NCBI GenBank assembly: GCA_035236585.1
Contig: CP141139.1
Span: 39,627,217-39,691,216, forward strand
Source of the DNA: Warburgia ugandensis
Taxonomy: Eukaryota > Streptophyta > Magnoliopsida > Canellales > Canellaceae
Direction of reading: 5' to 3'
Length of the DNA stretch: 64,000 bases
Below are positions 13,700 through 27,336 of this stretch, one piece after another (positions within the stretch are counted from its first letter, which is position 1; each line of letters starts with the position of its first letter). A program made the position numbers and the translations under genes. The notes beneath the pieces are model-generated. The model was not told where the DNA came from, did not search any database, and saw nothing but the letters and a program-made list of their open reading frames with translations.

Positions 13700-14540
13700 A
13701 TCAATGGAGGTGTCTATATCAAAATAAAATGATCGAGACATGTCTTGAGTAGGTCTTTACTAGAGAATGGTAGGGATGGTGCATTAACTAGACTCTCTAT
13801 CTCAGAAGGGTCTTTAGTGTTAAACATTATTTCTATCCCTATCGGAGTATTGATGGGCTTCTCATTATCCTTAACTTGGTCAGTTTCCTTTACCCATTCT
13901 AAAAATATAGCAGATATCTGACCCATTTGGAGCTCTAACTATGCAATAGATTGGGAGTGGGCCTCCATAGTCTATTTTAAATCATTATAAAATTCTAAAG
14001 TGTCCTACATAAACAAACTAAGGATCTCTTCTTAAGATTATTCCCTCTATTGTGAAGGAAACTCATGTTGTGGCTTAAGTTACTGTAGAACTAAATCACG
14101 AGGGACAGGTTGATTATCCTAAGACCATGAGATATCAGGAGGGTAAATCTCAAAATAGAAGTTTTTTCTAGGGTTTTGGAATACACTCATGGCATTCCTT
14201 TACTCTATAAAACATTCTAGATGCACAGAACTTGATGGATACATAGTAGTTAGATGCATTGCACTAGCATAAAAGGAACAATCCTCATATTGAGGTTGCA
14301 TAGAGAGCTCTCTAGCCAACATAAAGGCATTCATTAGCCAAATTATCTACTTTCATTCATCCTATCTACCAATTGACCATTTCATCATATCCAAGGGGTT
14401 GCAAAATAAAATAATGCCATAATATCATTCCTCTACTTCGTTGACCATGTCTAAGGCAAGGTGATTGATATATATATATATATATATATTTGATTCCTTA
14501 ACTCGTGCCTTGTGGTTTGTTCTATCTTTAGATCTAAAAG
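13700..14540 (-). pseudogene. Remnant gag of Athila/Tat-like gypsy element A
   Basis: On the minus strand, frames around 14090-14400 give pieces such as LARELSMQPQYEDCSFY and FYFEIYPPDISWS. These line up with the better-preserved gag at 56.2 kb (LARKSIMQPPPKVCLIC..., NPYSETYNP...FSWS). That pattern is typical of gag in the Athila/Tat group of Ty3/gypsy elements. The sequence near 14460-14540 matches the gag start region at 57200-57290. The middle of gag seen in element B (about 56500-57200) is largely missing here, so this copy carries an internal deletion as well as stops. An open frame of 70 residues at 13714-13926 is part of it. Gag would form the virus-like particle of the retrotransposon; this one cannot. 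Confidence 0.6.
14467..14489. repeat. (TA)n microsatellite
   Basis: Uninterrupted TA run seen directly. Confidence 0.9.
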
Positions 14541-14591
14541 CACTAAGTATGAGTTCTACGATCAACAGTCTAGCATACACTTGGTGTAGTG

Positions 14592-14704
14592 GACTCTACT
14601 TCATATACAATGAAAACAAGTTGTTGTAGACTCTACTTTATATACAATGAAAACAAGTTGTTGTATACAACGAAAGAGTACTCTCTCTCTCTCTCTCTCT
14701 CTCT
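14592..14704. repeat. 37-bp tandem duplication followed by (CT)12
   Basis: The unit beginning GACTCTACTT and ending AAGTTGTTGTA occurs at 14592-14628 and 14629-14665 with one substitution. A CT run fills 14681-14704. Confidence 0.85.
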
Positions 14705-15921
14705 GTAAATAAGTAAGGGAACCCTAAGCTATATGATGCACATTCAAGGGCACACATTTTAATCCTAGCCCAAATACAAACAATCTAAAAGGTTTAAATT
14801 TTCTTTATTTTCTTTGGGGGTGACTTTTAAGTCATTACTAACCCAAGTAGCTCCTCCTCTCTTTTAGACTTATCCTGTTGATTACCAATTAGATCATCCC
14901 TTGATCAACCACTTGACACCCTCTTCAGTAAATTGTAGTTGATTTGAGTCATTGAATGTGTTGGCATAGTTAGTTATTTAAATAATGACTTAGCTAATCA
15001 AGTACGGACTACTAGAGTGGCAATAGGTTGCCCCATTCCAAGAAGGTTCTATGAGCTTGTAAGCTAGTAAGGTCTCTTCTAGATTGATTTTAAATTAATT
15101 GTACAATGCTAGGGTTGCGTCGATTGATGATTAACCTAGGTGGGCCAAGAAGTGATGAGGAAATCCACCCTTGATTTTATAGGGGTGAGTACCCTTGCTA
15201 ATCAATTTACCCACACCATGATAGTTTGGTCAATCATATAATCACCTTAAAGCATTAAACGTGGCTTAAAAATACAAGAAAGCATTAAACTAATGCATCT
15301 TCCTATGTACTACTTAACAAAGGGTCATGTCCTCAATAGATGGGACACTATGACCCTAATAGCTTGTGTTTGTGGGTTATAGCTAAGCTTAAGCTATCCC
15401 TTTTTAAGAGGTGCATCTAATGCAAAGTCTTAATTAATATGCAATATTTCATTTATGAGTGCAAGCTATATGATATTCACTACCAACCATAATGAAAAAC
15501 TAATTATTATGCAAGTCTTATCTAAGAAATGTAAGGAGATTAGAAAAGCTTATGGTGGGGTCCTACATAAAAGCTTCTCATACAAGGGTGGGTCCATGGA
15601 CATGCCACCTCCTCTTCTAATTTAGGATAACCAACTCTTGACCTTTATTATTAAAACCCCTTTAATTTTAATAAATTATGATTAAATAAAATACATTCAT
15701 GTCCTCACTACAATTTACTCAGAATAAAAATATATAAATTATCCAATTTCCTTCAATTCCTGCTCCAAATTGCTACAAAAATAAAATGGAAGTGAGTATC
15801 AAAAATCACAAGAATAAGGAGATATAATGCAAATGATGCCACTAACATGAATGCACCCCTACAATCTACTACTCGTAGTATAAAGTAATTAACTTGATTT
15901 TAACTAAAAATCCGTTGTGTC
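14705..15921 (-). other. 5' untranslated leader of gypsy element A
   Basis: Noncoding. It shares order and wording with 57480-58170 of element B (for example GTAGCTCCTCNTCTCTTT and the GTCATTGAATGTGTTG block), so it is the region between primer-binding site and gag on the minus strand. No other feature seen. Confidence 0.5.
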
Positions 15922-15943
15922 ATCAGCAACAGCACCAAAAACT
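15922..15943 (-). promoter_or_regulatory. Primer-binding site of gypsy element A
   Basis: The plus strand reads CAGCAACAGCACCAAAAACT. Its reverse complement (TTTTGGTGCTGTTGCTG) resembles TGGCGCCGTTGCCGGGGA, the complement of the plant tRNA-Asp 3' end used as primer-binding site by many plant gypsy elements. It sits directly beside the LTR start TGATGTG, which sets the element on the minus strand. Three or more substitutions show decay. Confidence 0.6.
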
Positions 15944-18900
15944 TGATGTGCTTTACAAAATAACTATAAGTGCGCGAGTCCATTATAGCATAGACATGAC
16001 AAGTATAGGTAAATCTACAGACACTATATAATTAATGAATTTTAATTAAAAATATATTTTGATTATTTTAACCTAGCCAAATGATTTAATTAACTAAATT
16101 AATTACCTAAAATGCTAAAAATCATATAAAATACATAAAATACTAGAATTAAAATCTAAACCTAGGAATTAAAAATCCAATATATTAGAAATCAACACTT
16201 TGAAGATTAAATTATCTAGATTATTTCTACACATGTAAATAGAAGCACAATGTTTCTAAAACATAGAAAATATTTCTATTAAGCTCTCTTATGATGAATT
16301 TTCTTAATACTAGTTTCTAGATTAAATTATCTAGATTATTACCCTCTTTTTACTATACTTGGTATCCCTATTTTCCAAGTAATCGCTAGTATGCAAACTT
16401 AGAGTGCTAGGATACTAATATTGATACTAAGCCACTTTTTCTTAACCTAGAATAGCCTAATCTTTAAAATATCTATTCAAATATGTATTTCTCATTTTGA
16501 GGCCTAGGGAAAATAATTAAAAAATAAACATAAATAAAACTAAATTATCCTTAACCACTAACATAAGCATCTAAAGAACAAAACCACAAATGAAGCATGA
16601 TCATAAATTAAAAATAAAAGAGACTTTATTTCATTAAAATCCATGAATACAATAGAGAATTAAAGTGAATAACTGAAAAAAACAAAACAAAAGAAGAAAA
16701 AAAACTATGAGTTAGAACAAGATCACCCAAGTACTCCTCTGTGTCACTCGAAGGAATTATTTGGCAAACTTTGCTAGCCCACGCACTACCACCGTCTTTC
16801 CAATTATCTACTTATGACATAACCTTATTGTGTCATTCAAAAATGGTTAGTGGTTATGCACCAATCTTGCCTCAAGCCCGAAAGAAAAACATTCATTGCA
16901 GCCAACCAAGCAACTCCCAAAATGGTTTCCATGCATATACCCAAGAACCAAGGATTTTAACATGTAAATCTTAAGAGGGAGCTGTTTGATAAGGACAACC
17001 GAGTAGCTCTCTTTGCTTATTAATTCAACACACAACCCAACAACAATCAATTTTTTTAAGCATCACCCAAACTTCTTTTCCTTGTGTTCTTAGGCAATTG
17101 CTTGATGACGACAAGATCAAGCAACTGCTTGTAAAAGACAAAACACCACTCCAAGGATTCCCATGTTAAATCTTCATTTGAGCACCTCCTTAAGAGAACT
17201 ACTTTAAGGGCACAAAACACCCGCAACGCATCCACCATAGCTCATCTCTTTCACTCATTCTTCTCCTTTGTTAAATCACATTAAACTTTTATTTTGTCTT
17301 CTACTAGTAGCTGATTATTGAACACCCAGCCAGCTACTAGTAAAAGATAAAACTTAAAGCAACATCTCTCCCCTTTGTGACGTCTCTCTCTCTCAACACT
17401 TCTTCCTTATATTTTTAGTGTATCAACATGTAAAATGATCCAACAAGGAAACCTAACAGCCAGCCCCTCAGATGCTTTCCATACACACACCCAAGATTCC
17501 AATGATTTTAACATGTAAAGCCCTACTTCTCATGTTGAATGCAAGCAACTGCTCGAAGAAGGCACACACACCACGTTCTTCTACCTCGTTCTACCTTATG
17601 ATGCCATCATGTAATCCCTCCCAACCTTTGAACATTGCCAAGCTTCCTCTCCAATGAATATCACTGTGAAAAGCACAAGTGGCCTCTTTATTTCTCTCTT
17701 CTGCATAGGAGAAGTAGGGAGAAGTGGAGAATTACAATGACACATTGCTTTTTGTTCTTTTAATGTTTCACGTGGGAGAGAGTGGACAAGGTGAAAGTTT
17801 CCCATTGAAAACTCCCTTCAATTTTCATCCTCATCTTTCCCTTCCTCTATCATCTATCCTTTCTCCCCCTTGTCACATCTAGGAAGCTTTCCTTGAAAAA
17901 AATTGTTTAGCATTCTTTGTGAAATACATTGGAAAGTAACCTAGAATGAATGATGAGATCAAGTGTGATACTTGGCTAGAATGGTGATATGGGATGGTAT
18001 GATAGCTAGGTTTTTCATATTTTCCTTCTTCATTCCCTACCATTGTATCTTGTTTTAACCTAGGATGGATGGTTGAGATTTCCTTGAAGTATCCTATCCA
18101 AAAAGCATTATTTAAGGGCTAATTCCTTCTCATCTATCAGATCAGTATGCCTTAAGATGGATTTTTGTAGAGATTTTTTATGCAAACTGATTCTCCTATA
18201 TTTTCTCCTCAACCCACCATTTTTATCTCCAACCATTGAGATTAAAGTAAAAAGAGATTTTCCACTAAAGGAGAATACATTTTCTCCCCCTCAAAAAATC
18301 TTGGGCAACTCACTGAAATTTTCTCCACCAATTATGGTTTAATCTAGCATGACTACTTTCTATTAGTTAATTATAACTTAAATGGCTTCTCATTGGCTAC
18401 TTTAGGATGGTCTTGAATGTGAGATGATCTTTGCTACTTTTCTTGAAATTCCTAGATGAAAACTTACAGTAGATTTCCCTTTTTTGTCTCTCCCCTCCCT
18501 ACTTATTTTTCTCTACCAGTCATACTAATTTTCATGTAAAATTAAGTGGGATGCACCATCTTTGCTTAAAAAATTCATGGTACACATATACGTGGTCCCC
18601 ATTCTAAAGTATAGAGAGAGAAAGTGAGGAATTTAGGTCTCCTACAGGCCTCGACTTGAGCATGAATGCTTCCTTTGATGTGTGTGGCTCTCATGTTTCA
18701 CTTAGAAGCTTCCCAAAGGTGGTCAAATGAATGCATAAAATTTTTGCTACCCTATGCTTTGTCCATGACAACCTCTTTCGCATGGATAAGATTAGTAGTG
18801 CTTCTAGGGTCCCTAACTTTGTTGAAAGTGATACCAACACTTGTTTTGTATTCTAAACTTCCAAACTTCTTAAAATTTCATAGGTCGGCCTATGTTCATG

Positions 18901-19050
18901 CTCGGACTCTAAATTATCCATCTTTTATGGTTTGAAATGCCCAATTTTTTTTATTTTTTATTTTTACAATTTTATCCTAATCCAATAAAATGTAGAAATA
19001 ACCCTAACTAGTGATCTTTATAATAAAAGAAGGGCTAAAACCTACAGACA
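15944..19050 (-). repeat. 5' LTR of gag-only gypsy element A
   Basis: Read on the plus strand it starts TGATGTGCTTTACAAAAT beside the primer-binding site. Its far part (18385-19030) repeats 7266-7925 in the same orientation. 16700-16900 also resembles 58500-58700 in element B's LTR (phrase TGTGTCACTC). Frames at 16741-17805 and 18157-18935 are LTR sequence without a recognisable product. The right end is approximate. Confidence 0.6.
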
Positions 19051-19069
19051 TACCTATCAGTAGATGGGA

Positions 19070-19960
19070 AGGTAATTTCTTATATTACTAGATAACTAAA
19101 AAAGCATTAGGTAAATTATCCTATCCATGACCTAGAGCTTGCTACAGTAATCTTTGCCTTGAAAATATGGAGCCATTATCTATATGGCAAGAAATTTGAA
19201 GTGTTCAATAGACATAAGAGTCTCATGTATATCTGCTCATAACAAGATTTGAATATGAGGTAAAGAAGATGGATGAAATATTGAAAGGATTATTCACTCT
19301 TTGGTACCATCTAAGAAAGGCTAATATGTTGGCTACTACATTGAGTTTGATGATGCAAGGTATGTAAGCTAGCATGTTACAAAGGAGGTGGAAGTTACTC
19401 CAAGAGTTAGATGGATGTCGACAAGAGATTTAGTGGGACAAATCTTCATGGCGAATTTAGTGGTGATATTTACTGTAGTTGAAAGAGTTTTTTAAAGGTA
19501 GAAGGATGATGTCAAGATGTAAGAACTAGTTGGGAAACCATGTGTCACTAAGGAAGGAAATGGTAGTGTGAGAATGCAAAGAAGATTGGTGGTGCTAGTA
19601 GATGCTAAATTAAAACAAGAGATTCTTAAAGAGGCACACTACTCACAACACATTACTCATCTAGGTGGAAGAAAGATCTACTAGGATTTGAAGAGGTCGT
19701 TCTAGTGGAACAACATGAAAAAGGATGCAGGAGAATATGTGGAGAGATGTTTGACATGTCAATAGGTTAAACTTGAGCATCGGAGGTTGACGGGACTATT
19801 ACAACCCTGGAGCTTCTTGAGTGGAAGTGGGACCATATCACTATGGACTTCATAGTGGGCTTACCTAGGAGGTCGAGTAGACATGATAGGGTATGGGTAA
19901 TAGTACATCAATTGACAAAATTGGCACATTTTCTTCCCATTTGATGGAATCAACCTAAAG
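19070..19960 (+). pseudogene. Chromovirus-type gypsy pol remnant (RNase H, integrase)
   Basis: 19090-19280 translates to LKKHVNYP-like sequence then [21 protein letters not shown] and [14 protein letters not shown], matching the RNase H of plant Ty3/gypsy pol ([21 protein letters not shown]...DHKSLKY). 19610-19960 gives ILKEAHYSQHITHLGG, DLKRSF, WNNMKKDAGEYVERCLTCQ and, after a shift, ITMDFIVGLP-like sequence. These are the zinc-binding and first core motifs of integrase. The linker between the two is shortened, stops and shifts occur throughout, and RT and protease are missing. It precedes a plus-strand LTR copy (to 22056), as a pol remnant upstream of its 3' LTR would. The element is dead. 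Confidence 0.75.
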
Positions 19961-22056
19961 ATAGCTTGGCTTGACTGTATATCAAAAAAATTGTAAGTTT
20001 CCATAGAATATAACTAAATTTTCCCGTAAATGGGGTCATGTGTATGCTCCTTTTAAAATTGAAGATCTATGCTTAATTTCACCCAAATAAAACTATGTGC
20101 ATTGTCTACAAGTGCTACTTATCAAGTGTGATGTTTGGGTTTCATGTATGTTTCACTCCCATACATTTATATGTTGTGCACTTACTAGCTAATAGAAAGT
20201 GGCACAGCTTGAAATGGATGGCGGAAAGTGATGCCTTTGTAGACTAATCTACATATCAAGTTCAATGGCTAGATTATAGGCCTTGAGGGTAACAATTTTG
20301 GAGTTGAATTATATTTGTAAGTAACGGGTTATTTAGGGAATGTGTGTTGATTCTTTGGCTGATTAAGATTTCTATGTGACAAGGATATTTTCTAGCATGA
20401 GGACTACTAGAAGGGAGTGATTTCATAGTTTCAAAAAATTCTACATTTTTTTGAGTAGTTTCAGTTTAAAATTTTTGTTTCTTTTAAAAAGAATGATTGG
20501 GTTAAAAAAAAATTCATTTTCATAAAAGTAACATTTCATCCATTTATATGTATCTTGAAACTACAAGTTTTAGCTTTCCAAAAGATTGATTGAAAAACTA
20601 TGCTTTTACTTGCTGAACTTGTTTTCAAAAAATAATGGTTTCCTTCATTTTCAAAATACATAGAAATCAAGATTTGATAGTATGAGTTGTTTGAGTAAAA
20701 TGGTGCCCATGAGCATGGTTTTAATTGCTAGGATGCATGCTTGGGATTGTGATTTTATCAAGTTAGATATGCTTGCAAAACATGATTTTTGAAACCTTTA
20801 AAAGAGGAATTTTCCAAATGTGCTTTTGGAAAGTTTTAATATGCCAAATAATATGGCAGGATTTCAGCTCTTGAAAAAGAAATTGTTTCAAATCATAAAC
20901 TTGATGAGAATTTAAATATGAGACATTGGGTATAGATATACCCTAGATATGTGTTTTTGATAAGTTAAAATTCGTGATGGGAACTATGTTGAGGAGTTGT
21001 TACAAGTTGGCCTCCTTGCCCTAACTAGCAAAGGGTGGAATGGTATCAATGCCAAAAGTAGCAAATTTCTCAATTAGTGCTAGAGACCAAAACAAGTGAC
21101 TCATGGCACCCTTTCGAGATAGTCTATAGGCACTGTGAGGATGCCGTCAAAGTCCTAAGATACTGATGGGCACATGGTGATCGTGAGCACAGTGAGTCCC
21201 ACGAGATATCTATTTTGAGTTCATGGGGTGCTAGATTTGTGTTTCTAAGATTGAACATGAGATGGTTGATAGACAAGTATTCATGATCAATTGGTAATCA
21301 TGCTTGTCAAGGTGCCTAGAGTTATGAGATATTTTGTCAACTAGAGTGCCGATGTCATATTTTATTGAGTGACTATCTTAAGACTTTGATGATATTAATT
21401 TACCTCATTTATGAAATGTGATTATATATTTATATGAATTGATGATATAGAAATTCTTATAAATTCACAGCATGAAACAATTAAGGTAAGATAGTTGTAT
21501 GATTTTATTGCATTAGAAACCATGATTTCAAAGCACGCATGTGTTGGATGTTGTGGTTTTGGAGTTTGTGCTCTAGGTTTAGTAATTATGTGTGATGTAT
21601 ACTCAATCTACAATAAAAATGCACAATGTCATGGAAAGCTTGGCGGGCAGAGTAGGAGACCTCATCACTCAACTTAACATCTAAAAGTGAGGAGTGGTTC
21701 CATTTATAGTTATTTTATGCAATCATCTTATTGACTATTCATGTATAAGGCACAAGGTGCCAAAATCTATGTATCATGATGAATACATTCGTAATGTGGT
21801 TGTGACTAATCCATCTTGAGCAATTTTATATTTTGAGCTTACTATAAAACATAAAGGGCTCAGACATGGGCTAGTTTCTGGAAAAATGGCAAATTTTTTT
21901 AAAGAAGCACTCAAATTTTAGAAAAACAAATTTTCAGGGAAAAAGATTTTCTAGATTTTTTTTACTTTACAAATGAGATTTTAAAATTAGGGATTAATTC
22001 AGCCTTTGGAAAATAAAATTTTGAAAATCATGACTTAAAAATTTGGGTTGTCACAT
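19961..22056 (+). repeat. Chromovirus-like LTR copy
   Basis: Ends AAAATTTGGGTTGTCACA near 22056, the family terminus. The middle (20990-21320) is a diverged copy of 1740-2110. The left edge is unclear: the first 300 bases may still be internal sequence. The frame at 21495-21677 has no recognisable product. Confidence 0.5.
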
Positions 22057-23699
22057 AAGTGGAGCTACTTAAATTAATGGGATTAATGATGGGGTCTAGT
22101 TGGTGAAAATTTAAAATATGGGGTCTACTTAAAATTTTAATCCTAAAATCAGAGGCTTATCAAGGCTACCACATGAACTAACTACTCAGAGGGGTTAAAT
22201 GTAGTCCTTCCAGAATATTTTTCTATCAAATTTGAATAGAAACTAAAAAAATTTCACTTTAGTACCCTGTAGTTGTCAATTTGTCCAAAAATAGGGCATG
22301 CAAATTAGTTAAGTGATATCTTCCTCAATTATGATAATGGCACTCACTTCTACACTTAAACTCCTTCCCCTTCTTCTATGAAATTGTTACACTAGAAAAA
22401 TAGAAGTTATGAATTTTATAGAGCTACAAAAGAAAAGGAAAGCTGAGATCTAGTGCATGTGAAACCTAATTTCAAGAGAGTTTTCTTTGATTTTAGATGT
22501 GTGTGTTTGTGCTAGATTTGTCACAACAGATCTGTGCAACCAGAACGAGGTTTTCCTTGTAGCAAATGAGTAGAGTTGTAGCACTAATGTTAGATCCATT
22601 ATATTTGGCCTTCCATTCAACCTCTCTATCAAACTTTCTCTAAGACTTTCCAACCTGCCAAACTTTATCATAATTGAATGTATTTCCATTCAGGTTCCCA
22701 ATTGCTACACAAGTGAAAATTTTCCTAGAAGCTAACAAATTGTTTCCAAGTAGAGTTGAGCCAATTCTTTTTTTATTTTAATGATGGAAAAACCTTTTTA
22801 TGCTATGATCTAACATATTTACATGAGTGTCCAAGTGTTTATAAGCTCATCACAATACATGTTTGAAAAAACCTCATGTGTCCTCAAGCATTTAAGAGGA
22901 TTCAAGTGATTACCTTTAAAGAATCAATATAGTTAAGGAGTCACATGCTATTCAGTGCAAAATTTAAGATTTTATATGGCTATGTTTTTCATGTGGAAAG
23001 TTTTCAAGTGTTCGTAGCAAATATAAACTATTACTTGAAGATTTTCATGAGTTTAAGAAGTATCAAGTCATTACTTAGAATATCTTAGGAATTTCAAGAT
23101 ATCATGTGCCATTTCTTGAAGCTCTACTAGTGCTCAATGCATACTTCACTGAAAGAACTTTCCAATGCTTCAAAATGTGACATCATATGACCAAGATATA
23201 CTCATTCAAAGGTGAAAAGGTCAAATTAGACTTTTTTGAATTCCAGCCCACTACTTTTCATGTGTTCAAGAAGTATCAAGTCATCACTATGAAGATTTCA
23301 TAAATTTTAAAACTCTACAAGTGCTTAATGCATAGTTCATTAAAAGGCACACCAATGATCATGCAAATCAGACATCATTTGACCAAGATACAATCATTTG
23401 ATAGTGAAAAGGTCAATTAGACTATTTTGAATTCCAGTCAATTTCTTTTTTATCTAGCTTTAGCCTAATAATTTGACATTAAGATGGTTAAACTAAATGA
23501 ATGAACTACCAAAATCCTACTCAAAACAAAGTATGTTTTCCTTAAAATCTAGCCAACTACTTTCAAATCCAACCAACTAACATGAAATTTAGTTGACTAA
23601 ATCTTGCAAGAAATAAAGGTTAAGAATTGCTTGACAAAGTGTTAGATGACTAATTTTGAACTACAGTTGACTAAATTCAAAACCAAGGGGGTTTCATTT
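22057..23699. other. Old repetitive DNA without a gene
   Basis: No credible coding frame. 23440-23690 and 27340-27500 share a loose vocabulary (GACTAAATTT, AGTTGACTAA, CCAACTAA) and were contiguous before the solo LTR at 23700 inserted. This resembles the repeated GACTAA words seen in some plant copia LTRs, but I cannot prove that. Confidence 0.4.
23045..23450. repeat. About 200-bp diverged tandem duplication
   Basis: The series AAGAAGTATCAAGTCAT...CTACNAGTGCT...AATGCATA...GACATCAT...GACCAAGATA...GAATTCCAG occurs twice, first from about 23050 and again from about 23260. Confidence 0.65.
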
Positions 23700-24722
23700 T
23701 GTGACACCCCAAGTTTTTCTAACACTTTTTTATAAAATCTTTTGCAATTGTGGGGCCCCAAGTTTGAAAGACTATTTAGAAACCAAACAGTAAAAAACAT
23801 TTTTCATGAGAAGACCTTAAAAAAATCCTGAGTGTCATTTTTCTTTTCAAAATTAAGGATTTTTAGATAAATGAACACTACATTTCTACCAAAATTTGAT
23901 AGAGTCTCCCTTATATTATGGACACAATACATTTCACGCATTTGATGCGACAACTTGATAAACATAGTATATATGAAATCACAAAGGAGACTTTGTCTTC
24001 CTCCAAAATACATCTATATACACATGTTTGTTCAAATTTAAATAAAAACAATATTTTATAGTGCCAAAACGCTAGGAATTGAACCAATATTCCCAAGACC
24101 ACTCCAGTCATATCCACATCACCATAACTCCAATTTATATGCCCACATATAAATAAAGCAAAGTTATATTAAGTCAAACATTATGTTAATTCATAATATC
24201 ACCACCTACATTACAAACATGTTTACCTTTCACGCTCTTCTCCTTAGATCTCAATCACAATCTTCTGCTCCTATGTCTCATTTCTTCAAACCTTAGACAT
24301 TGTAAACAATTTACAATGTCTCAGTAAGCTTGCGCTTGTGTAGGTAGTTTCATCATCAAAATATGAAGTTTATGTAGTTTCAAATACAAAAAGGACACAT
24401 AATCACGTGTTATGTAGTTCAGTAAAATATGATGCATAATAAGTAGTATAATACAACTATGAAATCTCAATCATTCTTTACAAATCAATACCATGCTAAA
24501 CCAGTTCAAATTATCAATTTCAATATCCATGCATATTGTTTCAAATACAGCAATAACCTTTGCAAGGTATTTTATAAGATATGAAAGATCAACACAACTA
24601 ATGTCATGCATCATCTCATAAATATACTCATCCAAATTAGATAGTGAATCATCATAAAAAATCAATAGATGAAAAGCATTTAAACCATGAAATACTTAAA
24701 TACAATTAATGTATCTCAATAA

Positions 24723-24760
<38 letters not shown>

Positions 24761-27331
24761 ATGTATGTATGTATGTATGTATGTATGTATAATGCCATTT
24801 GAACCTCCTTGAGGTCTCGCAAGTGTAGAAACATTGGTAATTTGACCATTTGTTGTTGGTCATGAGTACTCATTATAGACATGAAATCCCAAAGTGCAAC
24901 GCACTTGTGCTATCACCCTATATACATATGAATCTCAAAATATTGGACTCTCTATGTGTGAACAAGACCCAATTAAGTCCGTAACTATCATGGCAATACC
25001 AAGACGGATAAACTCCTTGCACCGTGCACATGGGAAACACGGTATGCAAAGTCATGACCTACCCATGATGTCATCGACCTGAATTCGGCCTTTTAGGGCT
25101 AGGTATCATATACATAAAGTTTTGAATGGGGGTGATCAATCCTCAACCCTCCAAGCATAGCATCCATCGGGCCATCATATGCCCTCCATAACATAATAAT
25201 ACTAGGCGTCATTACATGCCATCATAACATATAAAACCATAGAATTCCATGCATTGGTGAAATCATACAAATAAATCTCATTATGATATAAGCATGTAAA
25301 AGAAACCCCTCACAAGAGTTGAGTATGAGGATTTCTGACTTCTTATCATTTCATAAATGACAAACTCCATGCAATTTCAAATACATTTTCATGTACAAGT
25401 TTTCAATTTAAAAAATAAATCAACATGGTATTCCAAAGTGATAAGCTACATGAAATACAAATATACTCACTATATAAATAAAAATTCTCGATTTTAGCTA
25501 TTTTCAAACATGATAGAATAATTATTAGTATTTTTCATGTTTCATAAAAGCATATCGAAGTTAAAACTACCTATTGTGTTCCAAAGTAATAAGTTACTTG
25601 AAATACAAATATACTCACTATATAAACAAAAAATCTCTAAAAATCTCAATTTTAGCTATTTTCAAACATGATAGAATAGTCACTAATATTTTTCATGTTT
25701 CACAAAAGCACACCAAAGTTAAAACTACCTACCTCCTTTGATGTGCTCCTCGATTTAGTTATATATCTTTTTTCACTCACTTGTTAATCAACCTTCTCTG
25801 TTGATATTCCAAAGTTCTTGTCAATGTTGAATCATAGATTAATAAGTACATAAGAGATCTACTTTTAATTAAAGCCTGCTAGTTTAGATCATCATAAACC
25901 ATCTAATTTTCCATTGATCATAGATTACATAGGGGAATGTATGGTCAATTCATCCCCAGATCCGCCACCCGCTCACCAATCAGTGGTCCAATGGTTTAGG
26001 TTTGTAGTTACAATTCAAATAACCCTATTGATGAATGATTCAAATCTAAAAGTTTAGTCTAATAAGCCACGATGATTTGACTTAGTATTTCCAGGTCTGA
26101 TCCTATGTTCTTTGAGTGATTGGATTGGTTATTAAGGGTTTAATCTCATTAATTAGAACCTTGGAAAGGTTAGTAGAGTTCTAATCACTGACTAAACAAT
26201 GTGCACATCAACAAATCAATGATCCTTATTTAATCCATCAGTTTCCTAAAAATCGGTGCCTTATTCCGAAAACTTCAGAGTATGTTTACTTAACAAAGGT
26301 CAGGGTACACAATGGTGGCATTTGATCACTAATCAGATGTCACGAAGTCATTGTTTGAATAGTGATAGATCAAAAGATTGAGATTGTTTGATCGGTTTCT
26401 AGCCTAGATTGACAAACTTAGTTAGATCCAAGCTACATTAGGTATGTATTTACCTATTTCCAAGTTTGGATTAAGAAATGGATGGCCAGATCATCTTAAA
26501 AACCTAAATTTAGCTTAAACCATACAAATCTAACAAAATATCTCAAATGAAGAACATAGTTTTATAGATCTTACCTCTTGCAAGTGTTTCCATTTTGTTC
26601 CCTTCCTAGATGAGACAAATTTACCATTGTTGTTTCAACAAACTCCTCAAATCATGTTACATGCCATTCATCTCTTTGATCGATTGTCAAGATCATCTCA
26701 GATTTGCTAATAACCCTAGGGGTTTCGATCGTCTACTTGCTAAGTAGAATGATTAGCTCAGATCATTGATCTGAGCGTCGTCTCCTTCGGTGATGTTTGC
26801 AACTCTAGCACCCAAAATCCCATTTTTCTCCTCCTTCGCCGGTGTGCTAGGTTTCTCCAGCGAGCAGTCTCTCCCTCTCTTCTCTCTTTCTCTCTCTTCC
26901 TTTCCTTCTTCCTTTTCTTTCTTCTTCTTCCTCCTCTTCGTTGGTGTTCTTCTTTTCTCTTTCTTTTTTTCCCTCTATTGGGCAGGCTCAAGAGGAACAA
27001 ACCGTGTGGTCTATTCCATTTCACTTAAGTGAGGGTACTGATATCAATTTGGCCCCCCTCCTTTAGTAATGTTTTTTTTTTTCAAAAATGCCCCTCCATA
27101 TTTTAAATCATCATATCTCTTCCATTTGAACTCCGATTTCAATGTTCTTTATGTCATTGGAATCGTATCGATATGTACTTTCCATTTTTAATAGTTTCGA
27201 GTTCAAATTTTCAGTTTTTAAAGGGGTCACTTGCATATAACTCAATTTTATTGAATTCAATTTTTTATTTTCATCTCAATTAAAATATAATATAATGTAT
27301 GAAAAAGAACTAAAAATTGAGGGTTGTTACA
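23700..27331 (-). mobile_element. Solo LTR, about 3.6 kb, with perfect target duplication
   Basis: The plus strand begins TGTGACACCCCAAG and ends AGGGTTGTTACA. It is flanked by CATTT at 23695-23699 and again at 27332-27336, a perfect 5-bp target duplication. Read on the minus strand, the start (TGTAACAACCCTCAATTTTT) and the following 200 bases align with the start of the solo LTR at 10593. No internal region or second LTR is present. A CT-rich stretch at 26870-26970 belongs to it and produces two long but meaningless frames on both strands. Confidence 0.85.
24723..24791. repeat. (GT)n(GTAT)n compound microsatellite
   Basis: About eleven GT units followed by about eleven GTAT units, seen directly, inside the minus-strand solo LTR. 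Confidence 0.95.
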
Positions 27332-27336
27332 CATTT

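Noticed and set aside
26758..27032. Arg/Glu/Lys-rich and Ser/Phe-rich frames on opposite strands
   Set aside because: They come from the CT-rich leader of the minus-strand solo LTR; composition alone explains them.
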